Below the pieces are notes generated by a model that saw nothing but the letters and a program-made list of their open reading frames with translations, was not told the origin of the DNA and made no database searches. Of a DNA stretch of 64,000 bases, positions 17,336 through 25,937 are shown one piece after another; the first letter of the stretch is position 1, and the number at the start of each line of letters is the position of its first letter. The stretch comes from Prochlorococcus marinus str. MIT 9211 (GTDB lineage Bacteria > Cyanobacteriota > Cyanobacteriia > PCC-6307 > Cyanobiaceae), in the NCBI RefSeq assembly GCF_000018585.1, contig NC_009976.1, forward strand, positions 1,293,841 to 1,357,840, in the 5' to 3' direction. The position numbers and the translations under genes were made by a program.

Positions 17336-18193
17336 ATGGTAATGAAAACAAGTAATTATCAAAAGAACGATTCTTTTCAAAAGGCAACCGCTCTCGCAAA
17401 AAAATTGACGGCGTTTTTCAAATTGAAGGATTCAAAAGTTGGTTTCTTTTCTGGAAAAGACTCTAAAAGTAAAGACCCGATAGCAAAGGATATGGAGAGA
17501 GGCGAATGGGATAAAAAAGTTCTTGAAAGACAATTAAAGACTCAAGAAGCTAAGAAAGCTTGGGAGCAAAAAAAAGTTCAATCTATTCAAGAACCTTCTC
17601 AAGATATCAACTCCATTGAAGTTCTTGAAGAGCAAAGCCCATTAAGAGAAAAAAAAGCTGCTGAAGAGAAAAAAGCTGCTGAAGAGAAAAAAGCTGCTGA
17701 AGAGAAAAAAGCTGCTGAAGAGAAAAAAGCTGCTGAAGAGAAAAAAGCTGCTGAAGAGAAAAAAGTTGCTGAAAAAAGCAAAACAACTCTAAACAATGCC
17801 ACAAGTTCATCGTTAGGAATCTTGAAGGTATCGGGTGAAAAGGTTTTTGAAAAGATTTACAGAATGCAGATGCTGCCGAAATCTGGAAATGCGATGGGTT
17901 CATCTCTAGAAACCTTAAAAACTTCTGGCAGTCAATTCTTCAACAAATTATCTAAGCTACCCAACTCAAGTAATGCTAGGGAAAAGACTCTTGAAGCCCT
18001 GAAAGTTTCAGGTAATAAAATCTTTGAAAAAATTCCAAAAATGCCTAAGTCAAGTCATGCAACGGGTTCATCCATGGAGGTCTTAAAGACGTCTGGAAGT
18101 AAAATCTTTGAAAAGTTATCGAAGATCCCCAAATCAAGTCATGCCATGGGATCCCCGCTAGGAAACTTAAATGATTCTGAAAGTCAATCGTAA
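17336..18193 (+). CDS. Repeat protein related to the 11727 HTH protein
   Basis: A 285-aa protein. Residues about 58-100 match the charged module of the 11727 protein (E-W-D-K-K-V, Q-E-A-K-K-A-W-E-Q-K-K, Q-D-I-N-S-I). Residues about 106-145 are K-K-A-A-E-E hexapeptides. From about 157 there are four and a half units of about 28-32 residues (S-S-L-E-T-L-K-T-S-G-S-K-I-F-E-K-L-S-K), one copy of which ends the 11727 protein. It has no HTH domain and no membrane segment. Strongly basic overall. I cannot assign it to a known family; a structural or scaffold role is plausible but unproven. Confidence 0.7.
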   Translation: MVMKTSNYQKNDSFQKATALAKKLTAFFKLKDSKVGFFSGKDSKSKDPIAKDMERGEWDKKVLERQLKTQEAKKAWEQKKVQSIQEPSQDINSIEVLEEQSPLREKKAAEEKKAAEEKKAAEEKKAAEEKKAAEEKKAAEEKKVAEKSKTTLNNATSSSLGILKVSGEKVFEKIYRMQMLPKSGNAMGSSLETLKTSGSQFFNKLSKLPNSSNAREKTLEALKVSGNKIFEKIPKMPKSSHATGSSMEVLKTSGSKIFEKLSKIPKSSHAMGSPLGNLNDSESQS

Positions 18194-18254
18194 TTCTTAC
18201 TTATGGCGAGACCTATGTTTTTAGATATAACAAATACAAGTTGCAAGGTTTTGC

Positions 18255-18422
18255 ATGTCAACTTCTAGCCTAAAAATTGTTGATAATGAAAAAATGATAG
18301 AGCTCACTCCATATATATATAGAGAATTACTCACCTATAATCCTCAAAGGACCAGCTACCTTAGTGATTCTATTTATTTATCTACTTACCGAATGAGCCA
18401 TCATAAAAGGAAAGCTGCCTAA
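18255..18422 (+). CDS. Small hypothetical protein, 55 aa
   Basis: ATG at 18255. A polar, Tyr/Ser-rich sequence ends in a basic H-H-K-R-K-A-A tail. No membrane segment. No family recognised. Confidence 0.4.
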   Translation: MSTSSLKIVDNEKMIELTPYIYRELLTYNPQRTSYLSDSIYLSTYRMSHHKRKAA

Positions 18423-18509
18423 CATCACTATTTTATTTTTCGTACAAAAAAAAGATTTTAGAAAGGTAACTCTTTAAATATGGAGCTTCTAAAAGGAGCT
18501 GCAGGTCTA

Positions 18510-18794
18510 TTAAATAGCAGCTATAAGCGAGCTTGGAGACAAGTAAAAGATCGCCAATAAGAGTCCTAGGAGTGATGTTGACACACCAAACAATGAAGAT
18601 CGAACCATCGCAACCCATAATGATGGCGACTGGTTTAATGCCAATAAAGTTGATACTGCAATCAAAGCAATCACAAGAATTACTGCAACTACAGCCATGG
18701 AACTAACTAGGACAAGAGAGGATTTGTCATTGATGCTGATGAAGAGGTCTGTGGAATGTTTAAAGGGTGCATTTGCTTCACGGTTACATGACAT
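18510..18794 (-). CDS. Two-helix membrane protein, 94 aa
   Basis: After a polar N-terminus with one Cys, two hydrophobic segments (about residues 28-54 and 62-90) are separated by a short loop. It sits just downstream of the SGNH-hydrolase cassette on the same strand (gap 43 bp) and could be its last gene. No family recognised. Confidence 0.5.
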   Translation of the reverse strand: MSCNREANAPFKHSTDLFISINDKSSLVLVSSMAVVAVILVIALIAVSTLLALNQSPSLWVAMVRSSLFGVSTSLLGLLLAIFYLSPSSLIAAI

Positions 18795-18837
18795 GAGTCC
18801 TATAGCTCATGTCATGCGCATTATCCTGCTTAGACAA

Positions 18838-19934
18838 CTACTGACTTGATGAATTGAAACGACTTAAATCAAGATTGTTGGAAAGATAATTGCCTATGAA
18901 CTCATGACCAGCTTTGTATGGATGAATTACGTCGTGAAACCATCGAATCTCTGGATTTTCATTGTATTCTCTCTTGAATGCTTCATAGATTTCGATATGT
19001 CTAATTTCCAGAGTGTTCAAGATCTTAATGATCGCAGATTGCTGCAATTCATCAATAGTTAAATCCGATTCTAATTGCGCCTGAGAAGGGAAAATTATGA
19101 CTACCAACTTTGCCCCTATTGATTCAGAAAAATTCTTGATGTCCAGCAGATGTTTTTTTGTATAGTGCAAGTCAACTGGCTTGACGTCCTTTAGAAGGTA
19201 CATACCATTGTTCTCAGTTTTTTTGATTAATCGATTTTTTGCTTCTACTAGAAGATGATAAATCTTGGTCTTCCGCAAAATTCTTTTAACCTTTTCGGAA
19301 ATCGGGACTTCATTTGTCCTGATTGCCTTAAGGCCAGTGTTTTTGTCAGCTGTTTCATCAAGATAGTTGTATATATTCCAATTTGACAGATTTGGGTCGA
19401 AGTATCTGAGATAAATATTCTGAGCTGTGTCGTTCAGGCAATAGCCTAATATGATGAGCTTAGCGTTGAGGTCTGAGTCGTATTTTGACTTCAAAAGCTC
19501 ATACGCATGTTTTGTGTTGTAAGAGCCAACTCCTAAATTGTAAGTTGTAATACCAGTCTTCTTTTCTAGAACTGCTCCAAATGTTTCTGCTGTTTCAACA
19601 GAAGAACCCTCTACGATTGAATCGCCAATTAAAATAATACTTGCATTTGATGTTGTTTCTTTATTGAAACCTCTAAACCCATTTTTATCCGTATCGAATG
19701 TGAAGTTATAGTTGTCATTTCCTCGTAAAGTTACTGAAATATTTTTGTGATGATGAAAAACATAAGGCTTATCTCGCTCATCGCTGTAGATTTGATGGTA
19801 CTCCTTTTTATGTGAGTTTGAGACATATATGAAATCCTTTCGGCGATACGGAGAGACCCCTCTGTGAGTGCTATCGGTATGAGCAATGAAGTTGTTGCCA
19901 ATGCAAAATTAATCGCTTTGGAAGAAGGTTTCAT
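18838..19934 (-). pseudogene. SGNH/GDSL hydrolase, apparently frameshifted near the N-terminus
   Basis: The frame ending at 18838 stays open up to 19908 and encodes a full SGNH domain: block I reads I-L-I-G-D-S-I-V-E-G-S-S, a G-Y-C-L-N-D segment follows, and the C-terminal block is H-D-V-I-H-P-Y-K-A-G-H (Asp-x-x-x-His). It lacks a good start. The natural N-terminus, ATG at 19934 with a membrane anchor (L-L-I-P-I-A-L-T-E-G-S-L-R), lies in another frame and overlaps it at about 19830-19908. One missing base would join them into a protein of about 365 aa. Membrane-anchored SGNH proteins of this kind act on esters or acetyl groups. The start at 19934 is 4 bp from the DUF5989 stop. Confidence 0.8.
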
Positions 19935-19938
19935 TGCT

Positions 19939-20100
19939 CTAGAAGATTGAATAGATAAATGGTGCAACTACTGATCCCTGAGTAATCACAATAAGTGTCC
20001 CCATCAGGACGATAGTAATGATCAATGGTGCCAACCAATACTTTTTTCGGACTTTCAAAAAGTCCCAGATGTCCTTAACAAGATCAAGAAATGCTTCCAT
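19939..20100 (-). CDS. DUF5989 (SxtK-like) small membrane protein
   Basis: A 53-aa protein that is too short for routine calling. The N-terminal amphipathic part (D-I-W-D-F-L-K-V-R-K-K-Y-W) leads into one membrane helix, then I-T-Q-G-S-V-V-A-P-F-I-Y. This matches the DUF5989 family, usually found next to SxtJ and a carbamoyltransferase. ATG at 20100, 3 bp after the SxtJ stop. Confidence 0.82.
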   Translation of the reverse strand: MEAFLDLVKDIWDFLKVRKKYWLAPLIITIVLMGTLIVITQGSVVAPFIYSIF

Positions 20101-20103
20101 GCA

Positions 20104-20496
20104 TCAAAAGATGCGGGTGAGGTCGGTGTGGTGGCCTTTTCTATTTTCTCTGTAAGTCTCTTCACCTTTTCGTCGACGTCTTAGTGGATCATGTCCACAA
20201 AGTCGCATTACATAAGCAATGGGTTGAAGAACAACAATGAAAACCAATCCAAGGATAATGTGACTGTTAACCCATCCAAGTCCATGCCCAAATACCATCC
20301 AACCTTTATATGGATAATAAAGTAGACGAGGTGCAGTCAGTCCCAGAATTATCCCTGGCACGCCTACCCAAAGTGTCCATGCTCTGAATTCATGCCCCAC
20401 AAAAGCGGGCAGCATCCAACCAATTAGAGCTGGGAATCCGAATCCAATTAGGAAACCGAATTCGCGGAGTTGTTTTGTAGAAATCTTTTCTTTCAT
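20104..20496 (-). CDS. SxtJ family membrane protein
   Basis: A 130-aa protein with two or three membrane segments (about 12-35, 40-58 and 72-95) and a basic C-terminal tail (L-R-R-R-R-K-G). The F-G-x-x-x-G-F-x-F-P-x-L-I-G-W and K-G-W-M-V-F-G-x-x-L-G-W-V-N-S motifs are typical of SxtJ, named after the saxitoxin cluster but widespread with carbamoyltransferases. Function unknown. I prefer the ATG at 20496, 3 bp past the upstream stop, over the TTG at 20502. Confidence 0.85.
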   Translation of the reverse strand: MKEKISTKQLREFGFLIGFGFPALIGWMLPAFVGHEFRAWTLWVGVPGIILGLTAPRLLYYPYKGWMVFGHGLGWVNSHIILGLVFIVVLQPIAYVMRLCGHDPLRRRRKGEETYRENRKGHHTDLTRIF

Positions 20497-20498
20497 GG

Positions 20499-20714
20499 TC
20501 AATCGAGTTCAAACTCCTGCATCCAGGATTCGTCCTTTTCAACTCTGGGTTGTTCAATTTTGAAGAGAATTTGGTTCTCAAGAACCAAGACATCCATCTC
20601 TGTTCTCATAAAGCACCTATAGGCGAAACCTATTTTCGCCCTGACTAATGCATATGGAGAAAATGTAGGAGTATTAACTTTCTCGGGTAACTTGTTTACT
20701 CTTGAGTTGATCAT
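20499..20714 (-). pseudogene. C-terminal remnant of a NodU/CmcH-type carbamoyltransferase
   Basis: A 71-aa frame. Its centre, A-Y-R-C-F-M-R-T-E-M-D-V-L-V-L-E-N, is the extreme C-terminus of NodU/SxtI-type carbamoyltransferases (about 570-600 aa). The N-terminal about 500 residues, including the catalytic domain, are absent; sequence before residue 28 looks degenerate. It lies directly upstream of sxtJ, exactly where the intact gene sits in comparable cassettes. Not expected to be active. Confidence 0.75.
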
Positions 20715-20826
20715 GAGCCAAAAAGAGATTCTCTTTCACTCTTATTGATGAATATAAAGCTGGCCAAAAGAAAATCCATAAAATATTCCAAATATATTAT
20801 CTTTGATATGAAGGTTAAGTTTTTGA

Positions 20827-21843
20827 ATGTCTAACGAATCTAATGTAGAGAATAATTTGCAAGGCATTCCTGTCACAATTTTGACAGGGTTCCTTGGAGC
20901 AGGTAAAACAACTCTTCTCAATCATATTTTAACTAGTCAAGAAAAACTAAAAACAGCAGTTTTGGTAAATGAGTTTGGCGAAATAGGGATAGACAATGAC
21001 TTAATTGTGAAAACTGGTGAAGACATTATTGAGCTTACAAATGGATGCATTTGCTGCACAATTAACGGCGAACTATTAGAAGCTATCAATAAAATATTAG
21101 ATACTAATAAAGATGTTGAATACATAGTAGTTGAGACTACTGGACTAGCGGATCCTTTGCCAGTAGCAATGACAATTAATGATGTCAGGGACAAGCTAAG
21201 ACTTGACTCTATTATTACATTAATTGATGCAGATAATTTTAATGATGATATTTTAGATAGCCAGATTGCTCGTTCTCAGATTATATATGGGGATATTCTA
21301 TTGATCAATAAATGTGACCTAGTTTCAGAGGAAAGATTGGCCGATATCGAGTCAAAGTTATCTACAATCAAAACAGATCCAAGACTTCTCAGAAGTATTA
21401 ATGCGAATGTGCCTTTAGCTTTATTCCTAAGCGTAGGGTTATTCCAGTCAGATCTTATAGCTAACAATCTGACTAAACATGAGCATGAGCATGAGCATGA
21501 GCATGAGCATGAGCATGAGCATGAGCATGAGCATGAGCATGGTGAGAATTCTATAGAAGGTTATACTTCATTCTCATTTCAAACGTATCATCCATTTTCT
21601 CTAAGAAGTTTTCAGAATTTCTTAGATAATCAATTGCCCTCTACTGTCTATCGAGCCAAAGGTTTACTTTGGTTTACAGAAAGTGAAATAACTCATATAT
21701 TTCATTTGTCAGGGAAAAGATTCACTCTTGATGATACAGAAAGGGTAGTCAAAAGAGAAAATAAGATTGTTCTTATAGGCAAAGATATTCAACATGAAGA
21801 ATTAAAAAGACAACTGGAAGCTTGTATAGATTCCAGAAAATAG
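20827..21843 (+). CDS. CobW/COG0523 metallochaperone GTPase with His-Glu repeat
   Basis: A 338-aa G3E-family GTPase. Walker A is G-F-L-G-A-G-K-T-T-L (about 21-30). The metal-binding C-x-C-C is in N-G-C-I-C-C-T-I-N-G (Cys74, 76, 77), and the base-recognition motif is N-K-C-D. Residues 218-238 are an alternating His-Glu run (11 His), followed by the CobW C-terminal domain. Such proteins deliver metal, usually zinc, to target enzymes using GTP. The His-Glu run is a likely zinc store. It is divergent from the carbamoyltransferase remnant. An imperfect TATC-TTT-GATA palindrome at 20798-20808 lies upstream, but I would not call it a Zur box. Confidence 0.93.
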   Translation: MSNESNVENNLQGIPVTILTGFLGAGKTTLLNHILTSQEKLKTAVLVNEFGEIGIDNDLIVKTGEDIIELTNGCICCTINGELLEAINKILDTNKDVEYIVVETTGLADPLPVAMTINDVRDKLRLDSIITLIDADNFNDDILDSQIARSQIIYGDILLINKCDLVSEERLADIESKLSTIKTDPRLLRSINANVPLALFLSVGLFQSDLIANNLTKHEHEHEHEHEHEHEHEHEHEHGENSIEGYTSFSFQTYHPFSLRSFQNFLDNQLPSTVYRAKGLLWFTESEITHIFHLSGKRFTLDDTERVVKRENKIVLIGKDIQHEELKRQLEACIDSRK

Positions 21844-21865
21844 ACTACAGGTTAAAACATAATAA

Positions 21866-22732
21866 TCAAATAAATACTATACCAATTCCCAATACTGTTG
21901 TTAGCGTTAATAGCAACGTTTGCAAATTAATCTTCTCTCCTTCGTAACTTGAAAAGAAAAGTGCAATAACTGGGGAAGTGCTTAAAAGGGTCCAACTTAG
22001 TCCAATAGGGAGTAATCTGAAAACATTTTGCTGTAACACAATTCCTATATTTGTGCCTATAAATGTTGCATATAAAATATTGAGCTGTCTATGTAAAGGC
22101 AATGTTTTAATAGGCTCAATAAAGTTATTACTTAAGAAAGGAAGCATTCCGATAATGCTCCCAAGTAATCTGATTTCCGTCGTTTGAAATGGATTCAGAT
22201 CAGAAGTAGTAAGCACAAATCTTGACAATGTAGCTGCAATCACAGCACATAATATAGAAAGGAAAGCGTAAGTAAAGCCTTTCTTTTTATCAATATTAGC
22301 TTTTCTATCTTGAATACTTTCTGTATTTTGAAGAGCCACTCCTATCAAAGACATACTTACTAGAAGCACACCCAGCCATACTTTCATAGCAAGCATCTCT
22401 TTCAAAAGAATTGAGCCTAAAAGCGTCGCAAGAATTGGCGAGATAGCTTCAACAGTAAGTGTCCGACGTGTCCCTAGTTCTTTTAAAGAAATTATATAAA
22501 AAGTATCTCCAAGAGAAATTCCAATGATTCCACTTAATAAAAGAATCAATATTTCTTTAAAACTAGATTGAAAGTCGAAAGTTAATATCACTGGGGTGAA
22601 AATAACGAAAGCAATTATATTTTTCGTGATGTTTATTTGTGCAGCCGAAAAATATTTAGCCTGCTGTCTCCACAAATAACACGCGTATGTCCAAGAACCA
22701 GCTGCTCCTAAGGCAGAAACAATACCTAGCAA
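21866..22732 (-). CDS. EamA/DMT superfamily transporter
   Basis: A 288-aa protein with about ten membrane helices in two EamA halves. The family signature G-D-T-F-Y-I-I-S-L-K and E-A-I-S-P-I-L-A-T-L-L-G lie at the end of the first half, and W-T-L-L-S-T-S-P-V-I-A-L-F-F-S in the second. A drug/metabolite exporter of unknown substrate. The start is a TTG at 22732, 4 bp after the stop of the small secreted gene; no ATG exists before residue 110. Confidence 0.88.
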   Translation of the reverse strand: MLGIVSALGAAGSWTYACYLWRQQAKYFSAAQINITKNIIAFVIFTPVILTFDFQSSFKEILILLLSGIIGISLGDTFYIISLKELGTRRTLTVEAISPILATLLGSILLKEMLAMKVWLGVLLVSMSLIGVALQNTESIQDRKANIDKKKGFTYAFLSILCAVIAATLSRFVLTTSDLNPFQTTEIRLLGSIIGMLPFLSNNFIEPIKTLPLHRQLNILYATFIGTNIGIVLQQNVFRLLPIGLSWTLLSTSPVIALFFSSYEGEKINLQTLLLTLTTVLGIGIVFI

Positions 22733-22735
22733 AAC

Positions 22736-22915
22736 TTACTTTTCTGAATCTTCAACTTGTTCGGTCTTCTCTTGACTCGTTTGAGTTTTATGTTTGGAAT
22801 AAGGGCAATCACCATCACCGCCCCAACCCCAAGCGAGTAAAGGGGAAGTACTCATTGAAACCGCAAATGCCAATGTAAGAATTTTTTTCACTAGGGTATT
22901 GAAATTTATATCCAT
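22736..22915 (-). CDS. Small secreted protein, 59 aa
   Basis: ATG at 22915. A signal peptide (K-K-I-L-T-L-A-F-A-V, cleavage near L-L-A-W) is followed by W-G-W-G-G-D-G-D-C-P-Y and a charged tail. It directly precedes the EamA gene and may be translationally coupled to it. No family recognised. Confidence 0.6.
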   Translation of the reverse strand: MDINFNTLVKKILTLAFAVSMSTSPLLAWGWGGDGDCPYSKHKTQTSQEKTEQVEDSEK

Positions 22916-23098
22916 CTTAAATAGTTTTCAGAGAAGTCGAGAGTCAACTTTATTTCCATTGATATGGTTGCACTGGCAATGTTTATTATCAAACTCCTAA
23001 TTGAATTAACCATCAAGGCTTCTGTTCAGAAATAGCAAAACGCCAGAAAAAATAAATGGTTTATTCGATCTATCAATTGGAATTAAAGCTTATTACTC

Positions 23099-24034
23099 TC
23101 AGAGAATTTCCTTGAATGAGTTTATCTGAATAAAATTTCTTATCAATTTTAAACTCAATTCCCATAACTTTTCTCTGAGTTCCATATTTAAAGCTAATGG
23201 TGCTACACGACATAATTTTGGATAACCTCTGAAATTAAACCGAGGTCCATATTGTTCACCACTTTTTGCGTTCGGATCAGTTGCAGCAAGAAGTTGAGGA
23301 AGAGACCCCATGGCTGAACTCTGGAACATAGGGCCCATTAATTTGTAAGCGAAGCCCTCTTGCCAAGATCCATTAGCGGCTACTGATGCTATCTGCAAGT
23401 TTGTTCGAGCTAAGCCTGGATGCGAAGAAAGCGAGGCAACATTGCAATTTGATTTCTTTAATCTCTTATGAAGTTCTAAAGCGAACATTACATTCGCCAA
23501 TTTACTTTGAGAATAAGAAGCCCATCGATCATAATGATTATTTCCCTGAAGATCATTCCAATTAATTTTGCCCATATATTGAGCTCCAGACGATACGGTA
23601 ACGACTCTTGCACCATCTTGTTTGGACATTAATGGCAACAATTTAAGAGTCAATGCCATATGACTCAGATGATTTACAGCAAATTGAAGTTCCAAGCCTT
23701 GTTTGCTCAAGGTAAATGGTGGAGCCATAACACCGGCATTGTTAATCAAAAGATCCAATTTTTTATATTTAATAGCGATTTGATCTGCAGCTCTATCTAC
23801 TTGATTTAAATCCCCAAGGTCTATTTCTAATAATTCAATATTGGCAGAAGGAGTTTGCTCAAGAAGCTTCTGCCGAGCTAGTTCAGCTTTTTGCATGGTA
23901 CGACAGCCAAGAATTACTCCTGCACCTTTGTTAAGCAAAAATCTTGCAGTGTCAAAGCCAAGCCCACTATTAGCTCCAGTCACGAGTACTATGCGACCTT
24001 CTTGATTAGGGATTGAGTCGACTGACCAGATCAT
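23099..24034 (-). CDS. Short-chain dehydrogenase/reductase (retinol-dehydrogenase-like)
   Basis: A 311-aa SDR. Cofactor motif T-G-A-N-S-G-L-G (about residue 19), structural N-N-A-G-V-M (about 97), and catalytic Ser in V-S-S-G-A with Y-S-Q-S-K (about 170). The length and L-S-x-H-P-G-x-x-x-T-N-L segment place it among the retinol dehydrogenase/light-dependent protochlorophyllide reductase-like SDRs. It lacks features specific to Por, so the substrate is unknown. Confidence 0.9.
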   Translation of the reverse strand: MIWSVDSIPNQEGRIVLVTGANSGLGFDTARFLLNKGAGVILGCRTMQKAELARQKLLEQTPSANIELLEIDLGDLNQVDRAADQIAIKYKKLDLLINNAGVMAPPFTLSKQGLELQFAVNHLSHMALTLKLLPLMSKQDGARVVTVSSGAQYMGKINWNDLQGNNHYDRWASYSQSKLANVMFALELHKRLKKSNCNVASLSSHPGLARTNLQIASVAANGSWQEGFAYKLMGPMFQSSAMGSLPQLLAATDPNAKSGEQYGPRFNFRGYPKLCRVAPLALNMELREKLWELSLKLIRNFIQINSFKEIL

Positions 24035-24151
24035 TTGATTAAGTTAAGATGAAAAATTCTAATGAAATTGGTTTACGGTTTTTGCTGCATCCTCATTCTT
24101 ACGGCAATTAAGACTATTCGATAGTATTTCGATTATTAACCAACGAGTTCT

Positions 24152-24388
24152 ATGACAGAAGAGAACAAAGCCGAAAAGAAGCATTGTGGAAGCAAGAAAG
24201 GCGCAATGCTCGCTTATGGATTTATCCAGTTGGGAACTGGTGTTATCTCCGCATTATCCCTATCTGCAATAGCCTTAAGCTTTTGCGCAATAAAGCAAGA
24301 GTCAAAAGTTTTCAATGAATGCGTTAAAGAGTTTAAGGGCAGTGGCAAAAGTACATCCGCTGCAGTTCGCTTTTGCAATGGGGGTTAA
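24152..24388 (+). CDS. Small membrane protein, 78 aa (CNG family)
   Basis: A Lys-rich N-terminus is followed by one helix (about residues 20-48), then a soluble C-terminal part with Cys at about 57 and the C-terminal V-R-F-C-N-G-G. Two other small membrane proteins in this window (25473 and 33902) share the layout: helix, a Cys about ten residues later, and a terminal C-N-G. They may form one family. Function unknown. Confidence 0.65.
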   Translation: MTEENKAEKKHCGSKKGAMLAYGFIQLGTGVISALSLSAIALSFCAIKQESKVFNECVKEFKGSGKSTSAAVRFCNGG

Positions 24389-24430
24389 CTAAAAAGCTGC
24401 TTTGTATTGAAATAAAGCAGCCAAGTCAAG

Positions 24431-24457
24431 AAAAAAGCCCGCTAATCAATAGCGAGC
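24431..24457 (-). terminator. Rho-independent terminator (minus strand)
   Basis: Read on the minus strand, GCTCGCTA / TAGCGGGC (one G-T pair) with a 5-base loop is followed by six T residues. A second hairpin (24397-24424) with T-run lies just beyond. The closest minus-strand gene upstream is at 24803, so an unseen short RNA could also end here. Confidence 0.7.
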
Positions 24458-24504
24458 TCCTAATTAATCGGTCTAAAAAGGGTTCCTAAATAAACCTATT
24501 AATT

Positions 24505-24600
24505 ATGAAACCTTTTAAGGCAGAAGACATTGAGTCATCAAATAATTTTCCCATTGACTCCAAACCGTTCGGTAGATACGACAATGGATCACCTCCGTAA
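24505..24600 (+). CDS. Possible 31-aa peptide
   Basis: ATG at 24505 gives a hydrophilic peptide ending F-G-R-Y-D-N-G-S-P-P. Sequence looks protein-like, but no other support is available. Confidence 0.25.
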   Translation: MKPFKAEDIESSNNFPIDSKPFGRYDNGSPP

Positions 24601-24802
24601 TGAAACTGATTAAAACCTAGCTAAAAAAGAGATTGCTTTTGCAAGCATTAAGACAATCTTCCAAATACAAACAAGCTAATTTCTGAACAGATAGAAATTT
24701 TTAGGTCTTTAGTATCAAGTAATAGAGATCAGCAACCAATTAAGGATCCCTATACAAGGATCCCAAAACCACTTTTTAGAAAAATCAATCAAAAGAATCT
24801 TT

Positions 24803-25150
24803 CTAAAACCCCATCCATGACGATATAAAAGCTGGGATTGGAAGTTTAGAGTTAATAACTTCCAATAAAGCCATGTCAAATTGATGGACTGCGGGGATGG
24901 TTCGATCCAAAAGGAAAATTGCAAGATATGGTATGTTCATGGCGATCTGCCAGCGCCATTTATAAGTAAGAACTCCCCAAACCTTTTTGGCATAAGTCTT
25001 TTGGCGACCAGTCAGCCTTTCCCAGTTATTGAGTGCAAACTGTTTTATACGTTCTTGAGGCCCAATCTCGGAAAAGCCACTTTGTGATTGCATTACTAAA
25101 TCCAAAGAAGTGATATTTATACCCCATACAGCTAGTCGACTGCGACTCAT
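24803..25150 (-). CDS. Hypothetical protein, 115 aa
   Basis: The N-terminal half is charged with Trp/Arg (N-N-W-E-R-L-T-G-R-Q-K). A hydrophobic stretch (about 68-82, Y-L-A-I-F-L-L) may be one membrane segment. It lies about 350 bp upstream of the minus-strand terminator. No family recognised. Confidence 0.5.
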   Translation of the reverse strand: MSRSRLAVWGINITSLDLVMQSQSGFSEIGPQERIKQFALNNWERLTGRQKTYAKKVWGVLTYKWRWQIAMNIPYLAIFLLDRTIPAVHQFDMALLEVINSKLPIPAFISSWMGF

Positions 25151-25472
25151 GTCAGTACAGTTTTAAAATTGTTGAGCATTAGAAATATATAAAAGATAAT
25201 CAAAGCGAAATGAATCTCACCTTGATCAATACAATTCCACCTTCCAATAAGATTTTTTCTTAGGTCACTGGATAAGGGGGGGTAATTAACTACTGAACAA
25301 TCAATCCTTCAAACCTATTAAAAAAAGTGGGGATGAACCGAAAAATATACGCTCCTAAAATTTTTAATCCCAAAGTACTTGATGGATGATTTTTGAAAAA
25401 GCTCTTTCATAGATTTTATGTCTTCAATGGGCTTAAATTCGTAGAGCCAATTATTGTCTATTTACCAACATC
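25151..25472. other. 322-bp gap without a recognised gene
   Basis: Contains a run of G at about 25275-25281. No tRNA, terminator or coding frame stands out. Confidence 0.4.
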
Positions 25473-25718
25473 ATGAGTGATTCAATGCAGAAAGCTTTCT
25501 TAGGAGTTATTGCCTTAGGAGTTTCTTGTATCGCGATCGAATTAATCCCTGTATCTAGGCAGGCTGCATCTTGGAACCTTTGCCTTGATAGCACTATTGG
25601 ATGGATTAATGAAAAGCCAGATCTAACCAAGTGGAGCAACAAAGCCAAAGAATCTCTTGCAGTAGGAGTATGTAATGGAGCGGTATATGAACCAAAGTTG
25701 AAAACTGTTAGCAATTAA
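25473..25718 (+). CDS. Small membrane protein, 81 aa (CNG family)
   Basis: One helix (about residues 8-26), then Q-A-A-S-W-N-L-C, a Trp-rich linker and A-V-G-V-C-N-G-A-V-Y. It shares spacing and the C-N-G motif with 33902, and less clearly with 24152. Two Cys may form a disulfide in the periplasm or thylakoid lumen. Function unknown. Confidence 0.65.
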   Translation: MSDSMQKAFLGVIALGVSCIAIELIPVSRQAASWNLCLDSTIGWINEKPDLTKWSNKAKESLAVGVCNGAVYEPKLKTVSN

Positions 25719-25937
25719 TGCTTGCATTCCTAGCAAAAAGCTTTCTTTTTGAGAAGCCTATAGGGGCAAAAGAAATAGCATGAACTGTTGGGTGAAGTTC
25801 CTAATACTTTGAGAAGTATTGCGGATATAACTAAAGGGAACAATGCCAACTAGGTCAAAAAATGTTCAGAATATTTATTCTAAGACTTGAGGCTGAGAGC
25901 TATAAAATTTAGAGATTCAACCAAATAGAAATAACAA

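Noticed and set aside
20798..20808. TATC-TTT-GATA palindrome upstream of cobW as a Zur box
   Set aside because: Too short and AT-rich to separate from chance.
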